Below, one piece after another: positions 35,901 through 46,660 of a DNA stretch of 64,000 bases (the first letter of the stretch is position 1; each line of letters opens with the position of its first letter). Position numbers and translations under genes: made by a program. The stretch covers positions 50,234,975 through 50,298,974 of the forward strand of contig JACSVZ010000007.1 of the NCBI GenBank assembly GCA_014706295.1. Reading direction: 5' to 3'. Below the pieces are notes generated by a model, which was not told where the DNA came from, ran no database searches, and saw nothing but the letters and a program-made list of their open reading frames with translations. The stretch is from Lycocorax pyrrhopterus obiensis. Taxonomy: Eukaryota; Chordata; Aves; Passeriformes; Paradisaeidae.

Positions 35901-38900
35901 AGCGCTTTAAAGCTTACATCTCTTAGAAGATTGGGTTACATGTCAGAACATGCCAGTTATTATGTCACAATCTCTGCAGTTCCATTCAACTACAGCTTTC
36001 ACCCAAATTGTATTTAGTTCTGTCAGTTTTCCCTACCAGCCAGATCCAAGTCTAAACAAAATGCTCTAAAAAAGGCTTGTGAAATGGAAATTTGTATTTA
36101 ACATGGTTCTTAGCTTCCTGTAATGTTTTCCCAGTCTGCATCTGAGTAGTGAAAATCCACTCCCTTCTTCCATTATTACTATTTACCCTCCTATTAACTA
36201 AGTCTAGTAGTTGCTATAAATGCTTCAGTTACTGCTCCTTTCATAGCACATTCGTGGCAGATCTCATCATGGCCATAGCTCCTGCTTTTTCTTCTTTTTC
36301 CTCTTTTTCGTCTTTTTCCATGCCAGAACTGTCTCAACATTTTTACTTCTGCCCATGGGATATTATTAGTTTTTTCTTGTTGTTATTTGCCTCTAAAATA
36401 TTCTAGAATTAAATAATCCTATTCCTATTATTTTGTACAGTGGGCAAGTAATTTGAACTCAATGCTAAAACCAAAGAACTCCTGAGATCTGAGTTCTGCC
36501 ACAAGCTTAGAACCTGGCCTTTGGTCAGTATTTCAGAATGTGTGAAGACCTCCAAGCCAGACCCAACCTGTTAAAACCAGCAAGGTGCTGTGCTGGCATG
36601 GCCATTCTGCACTAGAACCTCCACAGGCTTGTTCTTGATCCTGAACTATTGAGTGCTCACCAACATTTCTGCTTTTGGAGGGGCTCGTGGAGAGCATCAG
36701 CACCTGTGCTGTAGATACACTCATGACCTCTGTGTTCTAGTTTGTTTTTCCATTATAGCCTAACAATATTTGTAAAGCACATTGAAGGAATGCTCAATTA
36801 ACCTTTGTGCTGTGCTTTTATAAGTGGGCCTTATTTTGTGAACCCTCTGCCTCACTTAGATAATTCCCCTACCTTTTCTCCTCTGCCCTTTCTGCCCCTT
36901 TTAGAGGGCTTCTGGGCAACCTCATTATATATTTATCCTCTTTTTCCCTAATGTGTGAAATAAGATGAAGAATTAACCTATTCAAAGAACACTGGCTCTT
37001 TCAAGTGTGTATCAGGAAAATGAGAATGTATTATGCTCTCCTGCTCTTTGAGAGCCCACCAGAGCCAGCTTTTCACAGGGAGGACTCACAGGTATTGGGA
37101 ACAGTGTAGTATGACAATATAGAGAGACCATAGTATTTGGAGAAAATACAGCAGCAACAGCAGCTGTAGCATTTATGATTGAAACTGCCTGTTTGTGGTT
37201 TTTATTTTGGGGGGCAGGTGGGGTGCCAGGGATTTGAGTGGCAGCCCAGTTCTTCCAGGAGGTATGCCTGAAGCCGAAGGCCCCTTTAGCAAGGAGAAAG
37301 AACTGGCCCACCAGGGCTGGTAAACAACAATTGATCCCCTTTCAAGACAGAGGACTGATGTAGATAATTTCTTAAGGTTCTGTGCAGTGCTGTCTTCTTC
37401 TGGATATTTGATTATCTTAAAAAATTAAAGCCTACACATGTTTATAGTTTTGCAGGGGCATCTCTTTTGCAAACTAATTCTCTTGAGAACGCCAATGGAG
37501 ACCACAAAATTGTCCTTCTGAAGGCCATATGCCCTCTTTCTAACAGTTTTAATTAGCATCTTGGTAATTATGTCATGGAGTATGGTTCTTAAACGTATGT
37601 TGACATTTCTTACTCAGAACTGAATTCACATTATGGTTGGTGAATATATTGTTTCAATGTGTCCAGAGTGTGTCAATGTCAAGAAATCAAATGTGCTGTG
37701 ACGGGAGACACACTGCAGAGCTCATGGCTCTCCTTGAACAGATTGCAAGATCTAAGGACAGGTGAAAGGCCTGTTTGAATGGAGTAAAAAAGTAGCCTTT
37801 ATTTCCATTAGAAATGTTTTACACTGTTAGAAGCTTTTTTATAGATATTTAACTCGATGACAAACAGAACTGGTAGAGACAGCTTTTCCTTCAGGTTTAG
37901 AGGACGCTACTGTAGGCAAAATCCACCCTGAACTTGGAATTCTAGCCTTACTGGCAGCAATCTTTTATTCATTCCTTTGTATCAGCTAATGTAAATTTGG
38001 GGTGGGAATAAATGTTTTCAAAAGCCAAGCCATTTCTCAAGTTTTTAATAATGTATAAGTACGAAGCATTTTCTGTTTTGCCTTCCTCTAAAAGTAGTGC
38101 TTCTTAAATTAGTGCCAGTTGCCAGATCCATTATGAATCTTTCTGTCATGTAACATGAAATAAACTGATTTGAAGCCATTACCTGAACATGCAATCTCCA
38201 AGACAAATGGTTCTGTAGCAAAATACCTAGAAGACTGTAATTGAGAAGGAAGGCTATATTATACATCCCTTACTCTTATCTACCCACTACAACAGTAAGG
38301 GGTCAGCTCCAGGGCTGCAAGAGATGCTTTGATGTCTGTGATAAATGTGTATCTCCACGGAGGAGTAGTAACTCCCTACCGACTACTTTGCCACCTCTCT
38401 GTCACCTCTTCTCCCTCAGCTTCTTTCTAGGCTGGGAGTGCCCGCTGCAGGCCAGGCTGCAAACACAGACAGCAGCCTCAGCCTCCCTACAGGAAGAACC
38501 ACCCTCTGGGTGGGCTCAGGGGTGGGCCAAGCAGATTGACCTAGTTTGAGGAGCTAGATTTTGCTTTTGCTGCCCCTTCTGTTGCATTTTCAGCTCTCAC
38601 AAATGAGATAAAAAATGACAAATTTTTCAAGACTTAGAGCAGCCAAGGAGCTGGCTGGGGCTCTCGTGGATAGTGTTGACTCCTAACAGGGATGAGTGCC
38701 CATCCTTCCCTTGGTGGAGACTGGGAGTGAAGTAGAAGGCAATGTTTTTTCTTGTATCTATGTTCAGGTACTTCTCTATTTGTCCCCTGTATCACAGCAA
38801 TTTGTGTTGTCTGCTTGTAAAGCTGCAGTGCCAGCAGTACAAGGAGAAGCTCCTTGAACTTCAGAAGCCTTTTTGCGCATTAGAATTAAATCCTACATGA

Positions 38901-40397
38901 AGTTCAGGCCCTGAGTTGTTAGGAATTTGAGCACTATTATGGCTCATCTATGTGCTAATGATACTGCTTTTAGGAGAGTGTTAAATCTAAATCTCTTTTG
39001 TGAGGAATATTTTGCCCTCAAGTGATTTGAGGGTAATATCTGACTATTATTATTCTTGTGTGAGCATCTGTGGGGATTCAAGAGTTACACACAAAGTTAC
39101 AAACTTAATTGGTCTCTAAATTACTTGGTACTAACTAGTTTTACGATGTTACGTGTGAGTGAGCCCTTAGTATGTAACAGCTGCTGATAGTGGGAATTTA
39201 TAGCAATCAAAAGGGACGTAATCCACACTAAATTTGTTGGGCAGTGTTGCTGCCTCCTGTGATTACTGTGGTATATCAGAAGGTCAGCAGGGACAATGCA
39301 ACCTTGAATTACAAAAATATCTTTGTTTGTCAAGCAGTAGAAATTGGTAGGTGTAAATCTGACCTCCAGGCTTCCATTGCTGATACAGCTAGACCCATTT
39401 CCACCGTGGAGAAAAAAAAATGAAAGGAAAACCCAGCCTCATCCTGACCATTTCTTGATGACTAAAATATGTTGATGTGGAAGTTAACAAAGAGTACAGT
39501 GTATAAAAGGAAACTTTGTTATTGTAATCTCATTTACCTCTGTAAACGAAAGTATGAGCTTACGTGCAGTAGGTGTGGCTATCTGGCTGGACAGATAGTA
39601 TTGTAGTGCCTGTCTTCTCCTGCAGTCATTTCTGTACTTCTTTGCCCAGCACCACCTAACATAAAAGCCAACTGTCCTGACACAGGGGTGTGGGCTCCAG
39701 GCTGCTTTGCGTACATAGGAGTGCCTGGAACATTGGGCTACAGGCAGAGTCCTCCAAGTTCTTTCTCTCCTCTGTAGTGACTTACACGTCCTTCTACAGA
39801 GATATTTGCCTTCAATGTGGTTTGAGGAGCAGGTCTGCTTCCTAATGCCAGACTTTCGTAGAAGACATGCACCCAGGGAACCAGGACCTGCTTGGTTCAC
39901 CCTGGGTTTGGCAGGTCAGGGAACCAAAGTTTCCCTCTTCTGGGTTTATGCTTTTAAACAATATATTGTAAAGAGCCCCTTCCAATATATTCTAAAGAGG
40001 AATAATACTTGCCCACCTTTGTGAAAGAAAAGCTTTCTTTCCTGAGTGGCTATGCTCACTCAGGAGGGGACGCTGGATCTGGAACTAGAGGAGACATCAG
40101 TCTGCAACATGGACTCAAGCACTCGTGCTTTGTAAAGGACTATTAGTTTAAGCACACATCTGTGTCTACTCTTTATTAATGGCCAATTCAAGCCACCTCC
40201 ATTCCCAGTTTGATAGTGACTCCCTGAGAAACTGTCCCAGTACTGCCCAGGGGACCTGGGAAGCAAGATGGGGCAGTTGCATTCCAAGAAGTGAAATTGT
40301 CTGCTTGAAATTTAAGGGCTGTACTGCATTAATTTGCAGGTGTCAACATTTTTTGTTGAAAGACCAAGTGCAAACAAAATCAACATTCAGTTCCTGA
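32969..40397. other. Intergenic sequence, no gene recognised
   Basis: About 7.4 kb of mostly unique AT-rich sequence. Small simple repeats include (AAAC)n at about 34051–34070, an A run at 35525–35540 and a T/C-rich run at about 36290–36320. Open frames are short with no recognisable domain, and no RNA gene is apparent. Confidence 0.5.
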
Positions 40398-40596
40398 ATG
40401 AAAAGAAAGAAAGAGAGAAAGAGAGAAAGAGAGAGAGAAAGAAAGAGAGAGAGAAAGAGAGAAAGAAAGAAAGAAAGAGAGAAAGAGAGAAAGAGAGAAA
40501 GAAAGAAAAAGAAAAAGAAAGAAATAAAGAAAAAGAAGGAAAGGAAGGAAGGAAGGAAGGAAGGAAGGAAGGAAGGAAGGAAGGAAGGAAGGAAGG
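40398..40596 (+). repeat. Purine simple repeat (GAAA/GAGA)n followed by (GGAA)n
   Basis: A nearly pure purine tract of about 200 bases. Mixed GAAA and GAGA tetramers run from 40398 to about 40530. About sixteen clean GGAA/GAAG tetramers follow from about 40533 to 40594. Frames of 68 and 93 codons encoding Lys/Arg/Glu repeats are artefacts of the unit. Confidence 0.97.
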
Positions 40597-41612
40597 GTGG
40601 GTAAAATGCTTCTGACTGAATTCCCTTTTGGTGATTCAGTCCAGCCAGACTTCAGGTGAAAAATTCAGCATCCTTTGCCTCCTTTATGATATGCTGAACA
40701 GCAAGAGTTCATCAGAGAGAATGAACTCTGTCTTAAGACTGGATACCACATGTCACTGTGGCTGAATCTTCATTAAGGGAATTAATTGCCCTGTGTGATT
40801 GCAACCTGCTGCAATGAGGCAACAGTAGGTTTAAAATGGGGCTCAAAGGGAATAGCATGTAAGTGTATTAAAATGCAGCAAGAAACCAATATTACCATAT
40901 CTCCTTAAAGTGGGAACTTAGTCTTCCTTTGCATAGATGAAAGATTTAAATGTGATATCAGGATGCAAAGCTAAAAATTGGTACTGCATTGCCCAAGGTA
41001 TCTAAAGACAACATATGGTAAGTGGGGCTGTACAGATACAAGCCCATTTAAAATCCTTTTTGGCAGCAAGACTCAATTGTCATATTTTGTTAGGTCTGTT
41101 TTGTGAAGCAAAGACAGAGCTTATGTGCACATGCAGTGCAAGAAAGGATTTCCTACTATGCCCCAGGAAAACTGACAAACCAAACTATTCTCTAATTGAG
41201 TTGTGTTCCACCGTACTGAAAAATGTGGTCTTTTTAGCAAACAGCTTTAAAGCTAATTAAAGAGCATCTTTGCTTGTTTTTAAGAATAATGTTATACAAT
41301 CGTGTCTGCATTTTTAGCTGGGTGCTACAATGTTTGTCCATAGAAATAGCAAAAATCATGACATAATCTTTTTAAGTGGTCTAGATATTTTCATGAGAAA
41401 GCCAGACACAAGGTGAGCAGGACAGCTGGCAGATCTCATTCAAGCTCTGCATTATTGTTACTGAAAGACAGAAGCACATCTAAAATATTTGTCTTACAGA
41501 AGAACTTACAGAGCTATTATAAAGCAATTTATATCCAAAATGTATTTTGGGGGAAGAGGAAGAAACAAAGCTTTGTATTTTGTAGTATCGTAATTAAAAG
41601 CTTGAGGAGTGG
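40597..41612. other. Intergenic sequence, nothing recognised
   Basis: Unique sequence between a simple repeat and a CR1 element, with no supported gene. Confidence 0.5.
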
Positions 41613-42598
41613 TGGCAAACAGAGTTACATCCAGCTGGTGGCTGGTCACCAGTGATGTTCCCCAGGGTTCAGTGTTGGGGCCAGTCCTGTTTAACATCTT
41701 TATCAATGATCTGGATGAGGGAATTGAGGGCACCCTCAGTCAGTCTGCAGATGACACCAAGCTGGGCAGGAGTGTTGATGTACTGGAGGGTGGGAAAACT
41801 CTTCAAATGGATCTGGACAGGCTGGATTGATGGGCTGAGGTCAGTTGTATGAGGTTCACTAAGACCAAGTTCTGGGTCCTGCCCTTGGGTTGCAACAACC
41901 GCCTGCTAGGCTACAGGCTGGGGGCAGAGTGTCTGGGAAGATGCCCAGTGGAAAAGGGCCTGGAGGTGCTGGTCAACAGCAGCTGAACATGAGCCAGTGT
42001 GAGCCCAGGTGGCCAAGAAGGCCAATGGCATCCTGGCCTAGATCAGCAATAGTGTGGCCAGCAGGACCAGGGCAGGGATTGTCCCCCTGTACTTGGCACT
42101 GGTGAGGCCACACCTCAAATCCTGTGTTCAGTGGAGCGAGTCCAGAGAAGGGCAACAGAACTGGGGAAGGGTCTGGAGCTCCTTATGAGGAGCAGCTGAA
42201 GGAGCTGGGGGTGTTTCTCCTGGAGAAAAGGAGGCCTTAGGAAAGGAGGTACAATAAGGGGGGACCTTATTGTACTCTACAATTACCTGAAAGCAGGTTT
42301 TAATGAAGTGGGCGTCAGTCTCTTCTCCCAAGGAACAGGACAAGAGGAAATGGCCTCAACTTGCACCAGGGGAGGTTTAGATTGGATACTAGGAAAAACT
42401 TCTTCGCTGAAAGGGTGATCAGGCATTGGAACAGTCTGCCCATGGAATTGGTGGAATCACCATCCCTGGAAGTATTCAAAAGGCATGTGGATGTGGCACT
42501 TGGGGACATGGTTTAGTGGCAAACAGGGTGATGTCAAGTTAAGAGGTGGACTGGATCATCTTAGAGGTCTTTTGAACCTTAATGGTTTATGATTCTAC
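41613..42598 (+). mobile_element. CR1 LINE, 5'-truncated, about 1 kb of the 3' end
   Basis: The best preserved transposon in the window. It starts within the reverse-transcriptase ORF (GTTCCCCAGGGTTCAGTGTTGGGGCC at 41657–41682) and continues through the 3' part of ORF2. It ends in the CR1 3' untranslated text (…TCTCTTCTCCCAAGGAACAGGACAAGAGGAAATGGCC near 42318–42354; GTGGAATCACCATCCCTGGA near 42450–42470) with an ATGATTCTA-type tail near 42588. CR1 is a non-LTR retrotransposon that usually inserts 5'-truncated copies, which fits this structure. Several indels break the coding frame. Confidence 0.93.
41657..41830 (+). pseudogene. CR1 reverse-transcriptase fragment
   Basis: Plus-strand translation reads [18 protein letters not shown] near 41659–41712. 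A short space later comes ADDTKLG near 41749–41769, which contains the two catalytic Asp residues of the reverse-transcriptase active site (normally YADD; the Tyr position is changed here). The frame stops at about 41830 and is shifted downstream, so no active enzyme is made. Confidence 0.88.
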
Positions 42599-43125
42599 AA
42601 ACAACAAATAATTTGGTGCTCCTCAGAAATTATTTGCAGCTTAAACAGTACAAACCATGCTGTTCCACAAACAAGGCAGTACACCAGAGGAAAATCAAAA
42701 GTGAAAACTGAAGAGTGATCTTTTTTTTCCTATGTCAAGCTTAAGAAATATGAATGATAAATTAATAGCTTGGAGATTGAGGACATTGCAGTGATTAATA
42801 GTAATTTTCTAGAACAAAATATAACGATGGTTTGGATGGCTTTTGCAAATAGAAATGCTGTTCTAGTGAACCTAAAACTCCTCCAAGTAGAGAAGAAGGT
42901 TAAAAAGTTCTACCAGGTAAAGGGGCAATTTCTCTGCAAGTATTTCTACAAAGACTGGTTTTGATTGGCACTGTCTTCAAAGGTAACTTAGCCAAATTCC
43001 TAGCTGAGACAAGAATAGGAAGTAATATTTAGCAGCATCTAAAGGAATGTATGGATGCTCATTAGTGTTACTTTCCTAAACTTGTTGAACATCACAGTAA
43101 AATATTTGGAAACCTGACTGGAAAA
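42599..43125. other. Intergenic sequence, nothing recognised
   Basis: AT-rich unique sequence between two CR1 fragments. It may include more of the older CR1 copy that follows, too diverged to call. Confidence 0.4.
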
Positions 43126-43480
43126 TCTTAGTACCAGTAGCAACCCTCATTGAGCACTTTCAGGGAATGGCCAAAATACCATAAGACTGGTAAATGACAA
43201 ACACAAAGAGCAGTTCTCAGAAGGCAAGTGGTTGTTCCAAAGAAAATAATTTCTTCTTAATGTCCCTGATTGACACAGCCTTAGAAAATGGCCAGTGGAA
43301 TAAATCTACGGACATGCCCGGTAGGGAATGGAACATTCCTTGCTAGACATTTTAAAGAAGAGATTGGGTAAAGATAAACCCCCTCTTTGGAGGGTCACTG
43401 ATAGTATTTTAAGCAGATGCATGGACTAGACTGTTTCCTGAGATTCTTTCCAGCTCTGTTGTTCTACAATTCTCATGCTC
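43126..43480 (+). mobile_element. Ancient CR1 LINE fragment, plus strand
   Basis: The stretch at about 43148–43206 (CTCATTGAGCACTTTCAGGGAATGGCCAAAATACC…) resembles CR1 ORF2. The 43395–43475 part, ending in TTTCCAGCTCTGTTGTTCTACAATTCT, looks like a CR1 3' end. The middle is strongly diverged or deleted. It is an old insertion, or two adjacent ones. Confidence 0.5.
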
Positions 43481-44555
43481 CATAGAATTAAACAAGTACA
43501 GAAGTCACTGTGGTTTTGAAAATGGTTTTATATTTTCATTTTCGTGAACTATTTTGTTATTCTCTGTTGCTGCAGATGGATTGACTGACCAGGCCACATT
43601 TACTATGTAGAGAAGTTTACCCAGCACATTTAAAATTTATCTGGATGATGAAAGATTAACGCTGTTTTGAAGTTACTTTATGGCTTCTGACACACACATC
43701 AATATCCTTTCAAAACTTTGGAGAGACTCTACAAAGAGACAATTCCATTATTTACACAACTGAATTAAAAAATCTTAAAATTACATTGCCTCTTTGGGAT
43801 TTTACTTGTTTACTTAATGGGCCTCTTGACATAAAAGCATTTTTGGCAGACACATTAATAGTCACTGAAGTAAAGGACTGATTTAAAACAGCTGATTTTC
43901 TTTCCATCACCTCCTGCTGCAGCAGTGCAACAGTAGGCAAAATAGCATCGAGTTCACAGTACCCATGATGAAGCACGGTCTATTTTTTCCTCCAGACTTT
44001 AAAACCTCAGTGTGAAGTTGATTTTTCCATGTACTTCTAATGTTGGCATACACTCATATTCTCACCAGCCCTGGTTCAAACCCCTGCAATATGCTGAGGT
44101 AGTAAAAACATGGTCAAAGACTTCAGCCTTGAAGATGACACTAACATGTACATGTCAAAAGGGTAAAAAAAAAAAAAAAAACACACAAAAAAGTTTTCAA
44201 TGCATTATGACGTACATTTTTATTATCCTACTTTTTGTGTTGGTGGCAAAGGTTTTTCAGAACCAACCAGTAAATGAATCCACTGAATTTTCATGCTAAA
44301 GTGGTAACAGTGTCTGTGAGGTACAAGAAAAAGCATAAGAAAAGAGACAAAATGTGTTTATTGTGTATTGTTGACCAGTAAATTCTGAGAACAAGGAGAA
44401 GTTGAAAAGTTCCAACAGCTCAGCCATGAAAAGGTGTAAGATTGAGCAGTCGGGAGTTCTTTTCAGCCGTGGTGAGAGAGGGAGCTGGTCGAGTATTTTA
44501 AAACCAGGCTGATGGATTAGCAAACTGAGCAAGAAATCTAGTGTGACCGCCAGGT
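43481..44555. other. Sequence immediately upstream of the CpG island
   Basis: AT-rich unique sequence with an A run at about 44166–44181. It changes abruptly to GC-rich DNA at about 44555. It may hold distal promoter elements of the gene downstream, but none can be named. Confidence 0.5.
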
Positions 44556-45296
44556 GTGCATCTCAGAGGCGCGTGTGATGCAGAGGACCTGCACACACCG
44601 CGAGAGCCGAGCAGAGCCGCATCTGCCCGTCGCTGCATTAATCACTCATCGTTTCGCACCCCAGCACTCGCCCGTCACCGGTTCCGGCCGGCAGGACCCG
44701 GCCCGGGGGTTCCGCGGTGCCGCTGCCACAGCCTCCCCTCCGTGCCCGCGCACCCGGGCTCGCCCGCTGCCAGCGGGGCGCCACGCGCGGGGCCGGGGCT
44801 GCGGAGCCATTCCGCGTCCGCAAACAGCCCCCGGGCACCGAGAGGCTCCGTGCCGGCTCGGGCTGGCCCCGCCGCGGGGGTCCCGAGCCGCTGTGGCCGC
44901 CGCAGGAGCCGCCGGCCGGGAGGGTGAGCGGGGCCGGGGCGGGGCCGCCCCACAGGTGCTGCCGGCAGGGCGGAGCGGAGCCGCCCCGGCCTCCCTCCGC
45001 CGCGGGGGCGGACCGAGCCCAGCCCAGCGCGGGGGCCGGGTCGCCGCCGCCCCCGCCCCTTGCCGGAGCCGCCCGCCAGCCGCGCTGGGCCGGGCCGGGC
45101 CGGGCTGTGCCGGGAGCCGCCGGAGCTGGAACTGGTACCGGTGTCGGCTCCGCTGCCGCGGCCGCGCCCGCCGCTGCTGGGGGAGGCGGTGCCCGCGCCG
45201 CGCCCCCGCGCCCCGCCCGCCCCCGGCAGCAGCAGCAGCGGCAGCGGCAGCCTCAGCACCTCCGCCAGCTCCGCCAGCAGCTTCAGCGGCAGCACC

Positions 45297-45323
45297 ATGG
45301 ACCTCTCCTTCATGGCCGCGCAG
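45297..45323 (+). CDS. C14orf132: C14orf132 orthologue, first coding exon (nine codons)
   Basis: The exon encodes MDLSFMAAQ and ends at CAG|GTGGTG, a consensus donor, in phase 0. From memory, vertebrate C14orf132 is a conserved protein of about 83 residues that begins with this nonapeptide. It has a Ser/Asn-rich middle and one membrane-spanning segment near the C-terminus. Its function is poorly known and it is presumed to be a small membrane protein. The start is well supported: the context AGCACCATGG is a strong Kozak match. No other ATG is visible on the plus strand from about 44,580 to here. The preceding GC-rich 5' untranslated region has (CAG/CGG)-type repeats at about 45226–45290. No matching second exon was seen up to 64,000, so only a fragment of the gene is in the window. 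A chance match of nine residues at a Kozak ATG with a donor in a CpG island is unlikely. Confidence 0.85.
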
Positions 45324-45338
45324 GTGGTGCGCGACGGC

Positions 45339-45371
45339 GGGACGGGACGGGACGGGATGGGACGGGACGGG
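45339..45371 (+). repeat. (GGGAC)n run, predicted G-quadruplex, at the start of intron 1
   Basis: Seven GGG triplets separated by two-base loops (GGGAC, one GGGAT) at 45339–45371, beginning 15 bases after the splice donor of the first coding exon. This satisfies the standard pattern for an intramolecular G-quadruplex several times over. In the transcript it would sit just downstream of the 5' splice site. Confidence 0.9.
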
Positions 45372-46604
45372 AACCGGGGGCGGCGGGGCGCGCATCCCTT
45401 CCTCTGCTTTCCACTCGGCTCCTCTCTGCTCCCGAGTTGCGTCGCCGCGGGGGTAAACCTGAGCGGCCCCGCGCCTTGGGGAAGGGGCGAGGAGGAGGAA
45501 AGAAGGGGAAAAAAATAAGGCGGCTGGAGCTGGCAGCGGTGCTGAGAAGTTGGCGGCGCAGCTCGGGGTGCAGCACCTGTTAGCGCCCGGCGGCGGGCCC
45601 AGCGCGGCGCCGCCGCTCCCCCGCCTGCCTCCGGGGCGCTGCCAGCGGCCTCGGGCTGGGCAAGGCGAGGCATCATCGCTCCATCCTCCGAGAACAGGCT
45701 GTAGATGAAAATCGGAGATGCGATTTTTCGGTTCTTTTCCTCCATTCCGTACTGCGATTGTATGTGCATCTGTGGTTTGGGTTTTTTTAAGTTGTTGTCT
45801 ACGCATACAGAATCCAGCTTGGCGTGTATAGAAATACTCCTCTGTTTGCGTGAACAAATTTTTTAAATTGCAGCTTAGTTCTGGATTCCAGCTCGAGGCA
45901 TGATCGTGGGTGTTGGTGTTCAATGTACTCATGCGTAATATACTGAGAAGTATGTAATGGCTATAAGCCACCCAAAGCCAAAAATCACCATGGTGAATCC
46001 AGGTGAATTAGGTTTTTAAACAGATAGTCCTGTGCTTGAGAAAAAGCCACACTCAATGACCATCCATTACCTTTTCCAGGATATATTCTTCTATTTATAT
46101 GGTTACCGAAGTGTGATTGGTTTTTTTCAGGAATGATTTGAAACCAAGTTTGTGATTTTGCCAATAAACATTAAAAACAATAAACCCACCATTTAGAGGT
46201 GGAGTAGGGGCCAGGAGAGCCTTTCTGCACTGTTGCTGCACTGAGTGCTGACTTCAGCTGGTGGCGTTTGTTGGAAGCCAAATCTAATCCTTGCACTGTT
46301 GTTCTGTTTCATTAATGCAATGGCTGTTTTGTCTTGTTCCCTTCCTAGAGTCCACGTGTGAGGGGGTGTCAGGCTCTGCCTTTCTTAAGGTAGCAGTTGG
46401 CTGTCCAAGCGTCTCTTCCCTTTGGACGTATTTCTAAGAAATTTTTTTTAAGGAAAACCACAATGGGGAGGAGGAAAGCCTCCCCATTGGACAGGAGATC
46501 TTCCTGGGAACTGGAGTATTCCAAGGAAATTTCGTACGTGTCAGATCATTTTCCTATGGTCCCTCTCAGCACAATTAGTGAACTCCATGTGTCCTTCTTT
46601 TGTT

Positions 46605-46660
46605 CCCTAAGCACTGAGCTCAAGTGGGATGCCCCTAAGCACTGAGCTCAAGTGGGATGC
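46605..46660 (+). repeat. Perfect 28-base tandem duplication
   Basis: The unit beginning CCCTAAGCACTGAGCTC occurs at 46605–46632 and again, without a mismatch, at 46633–46660. Perfect identity indicates a recent event, or an assembly artefact. Confidence 0.95.

Larger units (their letters stand above)
44560..45700 (+). promoter_or_regulatory. C14orf132: CpG island promoter and 5' exon region of C14orf132
   Basis: About 1.1 kb of very GC-rich DNA dense in CpG, in contrast to AT-rich flanks on both sides. It has no TATA box at a useful distance and many GGGGCGG/CCGCCCC-type Sp1-like boxes (for example near 44935–44950 and 45000–45015), as in broadly initiating vertebrate promoters. The plus-strand start codon at 45297 and a splice donor at 45324 lie in its downstream half. 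The transcription start cannot be fixed from sequence. Large open frames on both strands here come from the scarcity of A/T-rich stop codons. Confidence 0.88.

Noticed and set aside
40334..40615. Lys/Arg/Glu-rich frames of 93 and 68 codons
   Set aside because: Translation of the GAAA/GGAA simple repeat.
1..44000. The upstream neighbour TUNAR, expected on this side of C14orf132 from human gene order
   Set aside because: No frame resembling its short membrane peptide was noticed; a small ORF could be missed by eye, so its absence is not proven.
44554..45971. Long overlapping open frames on both strands in the CpG island (up to 441 codons)
   Set aside because: GC-rich DNA rarely contains stop codons. 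The translations are low-complexity Ala/Arg/Pro/Gly, overlap in several frames, and most start at non-ATG codons. Only the short MDLSFMAAQ exon matches a known protein.
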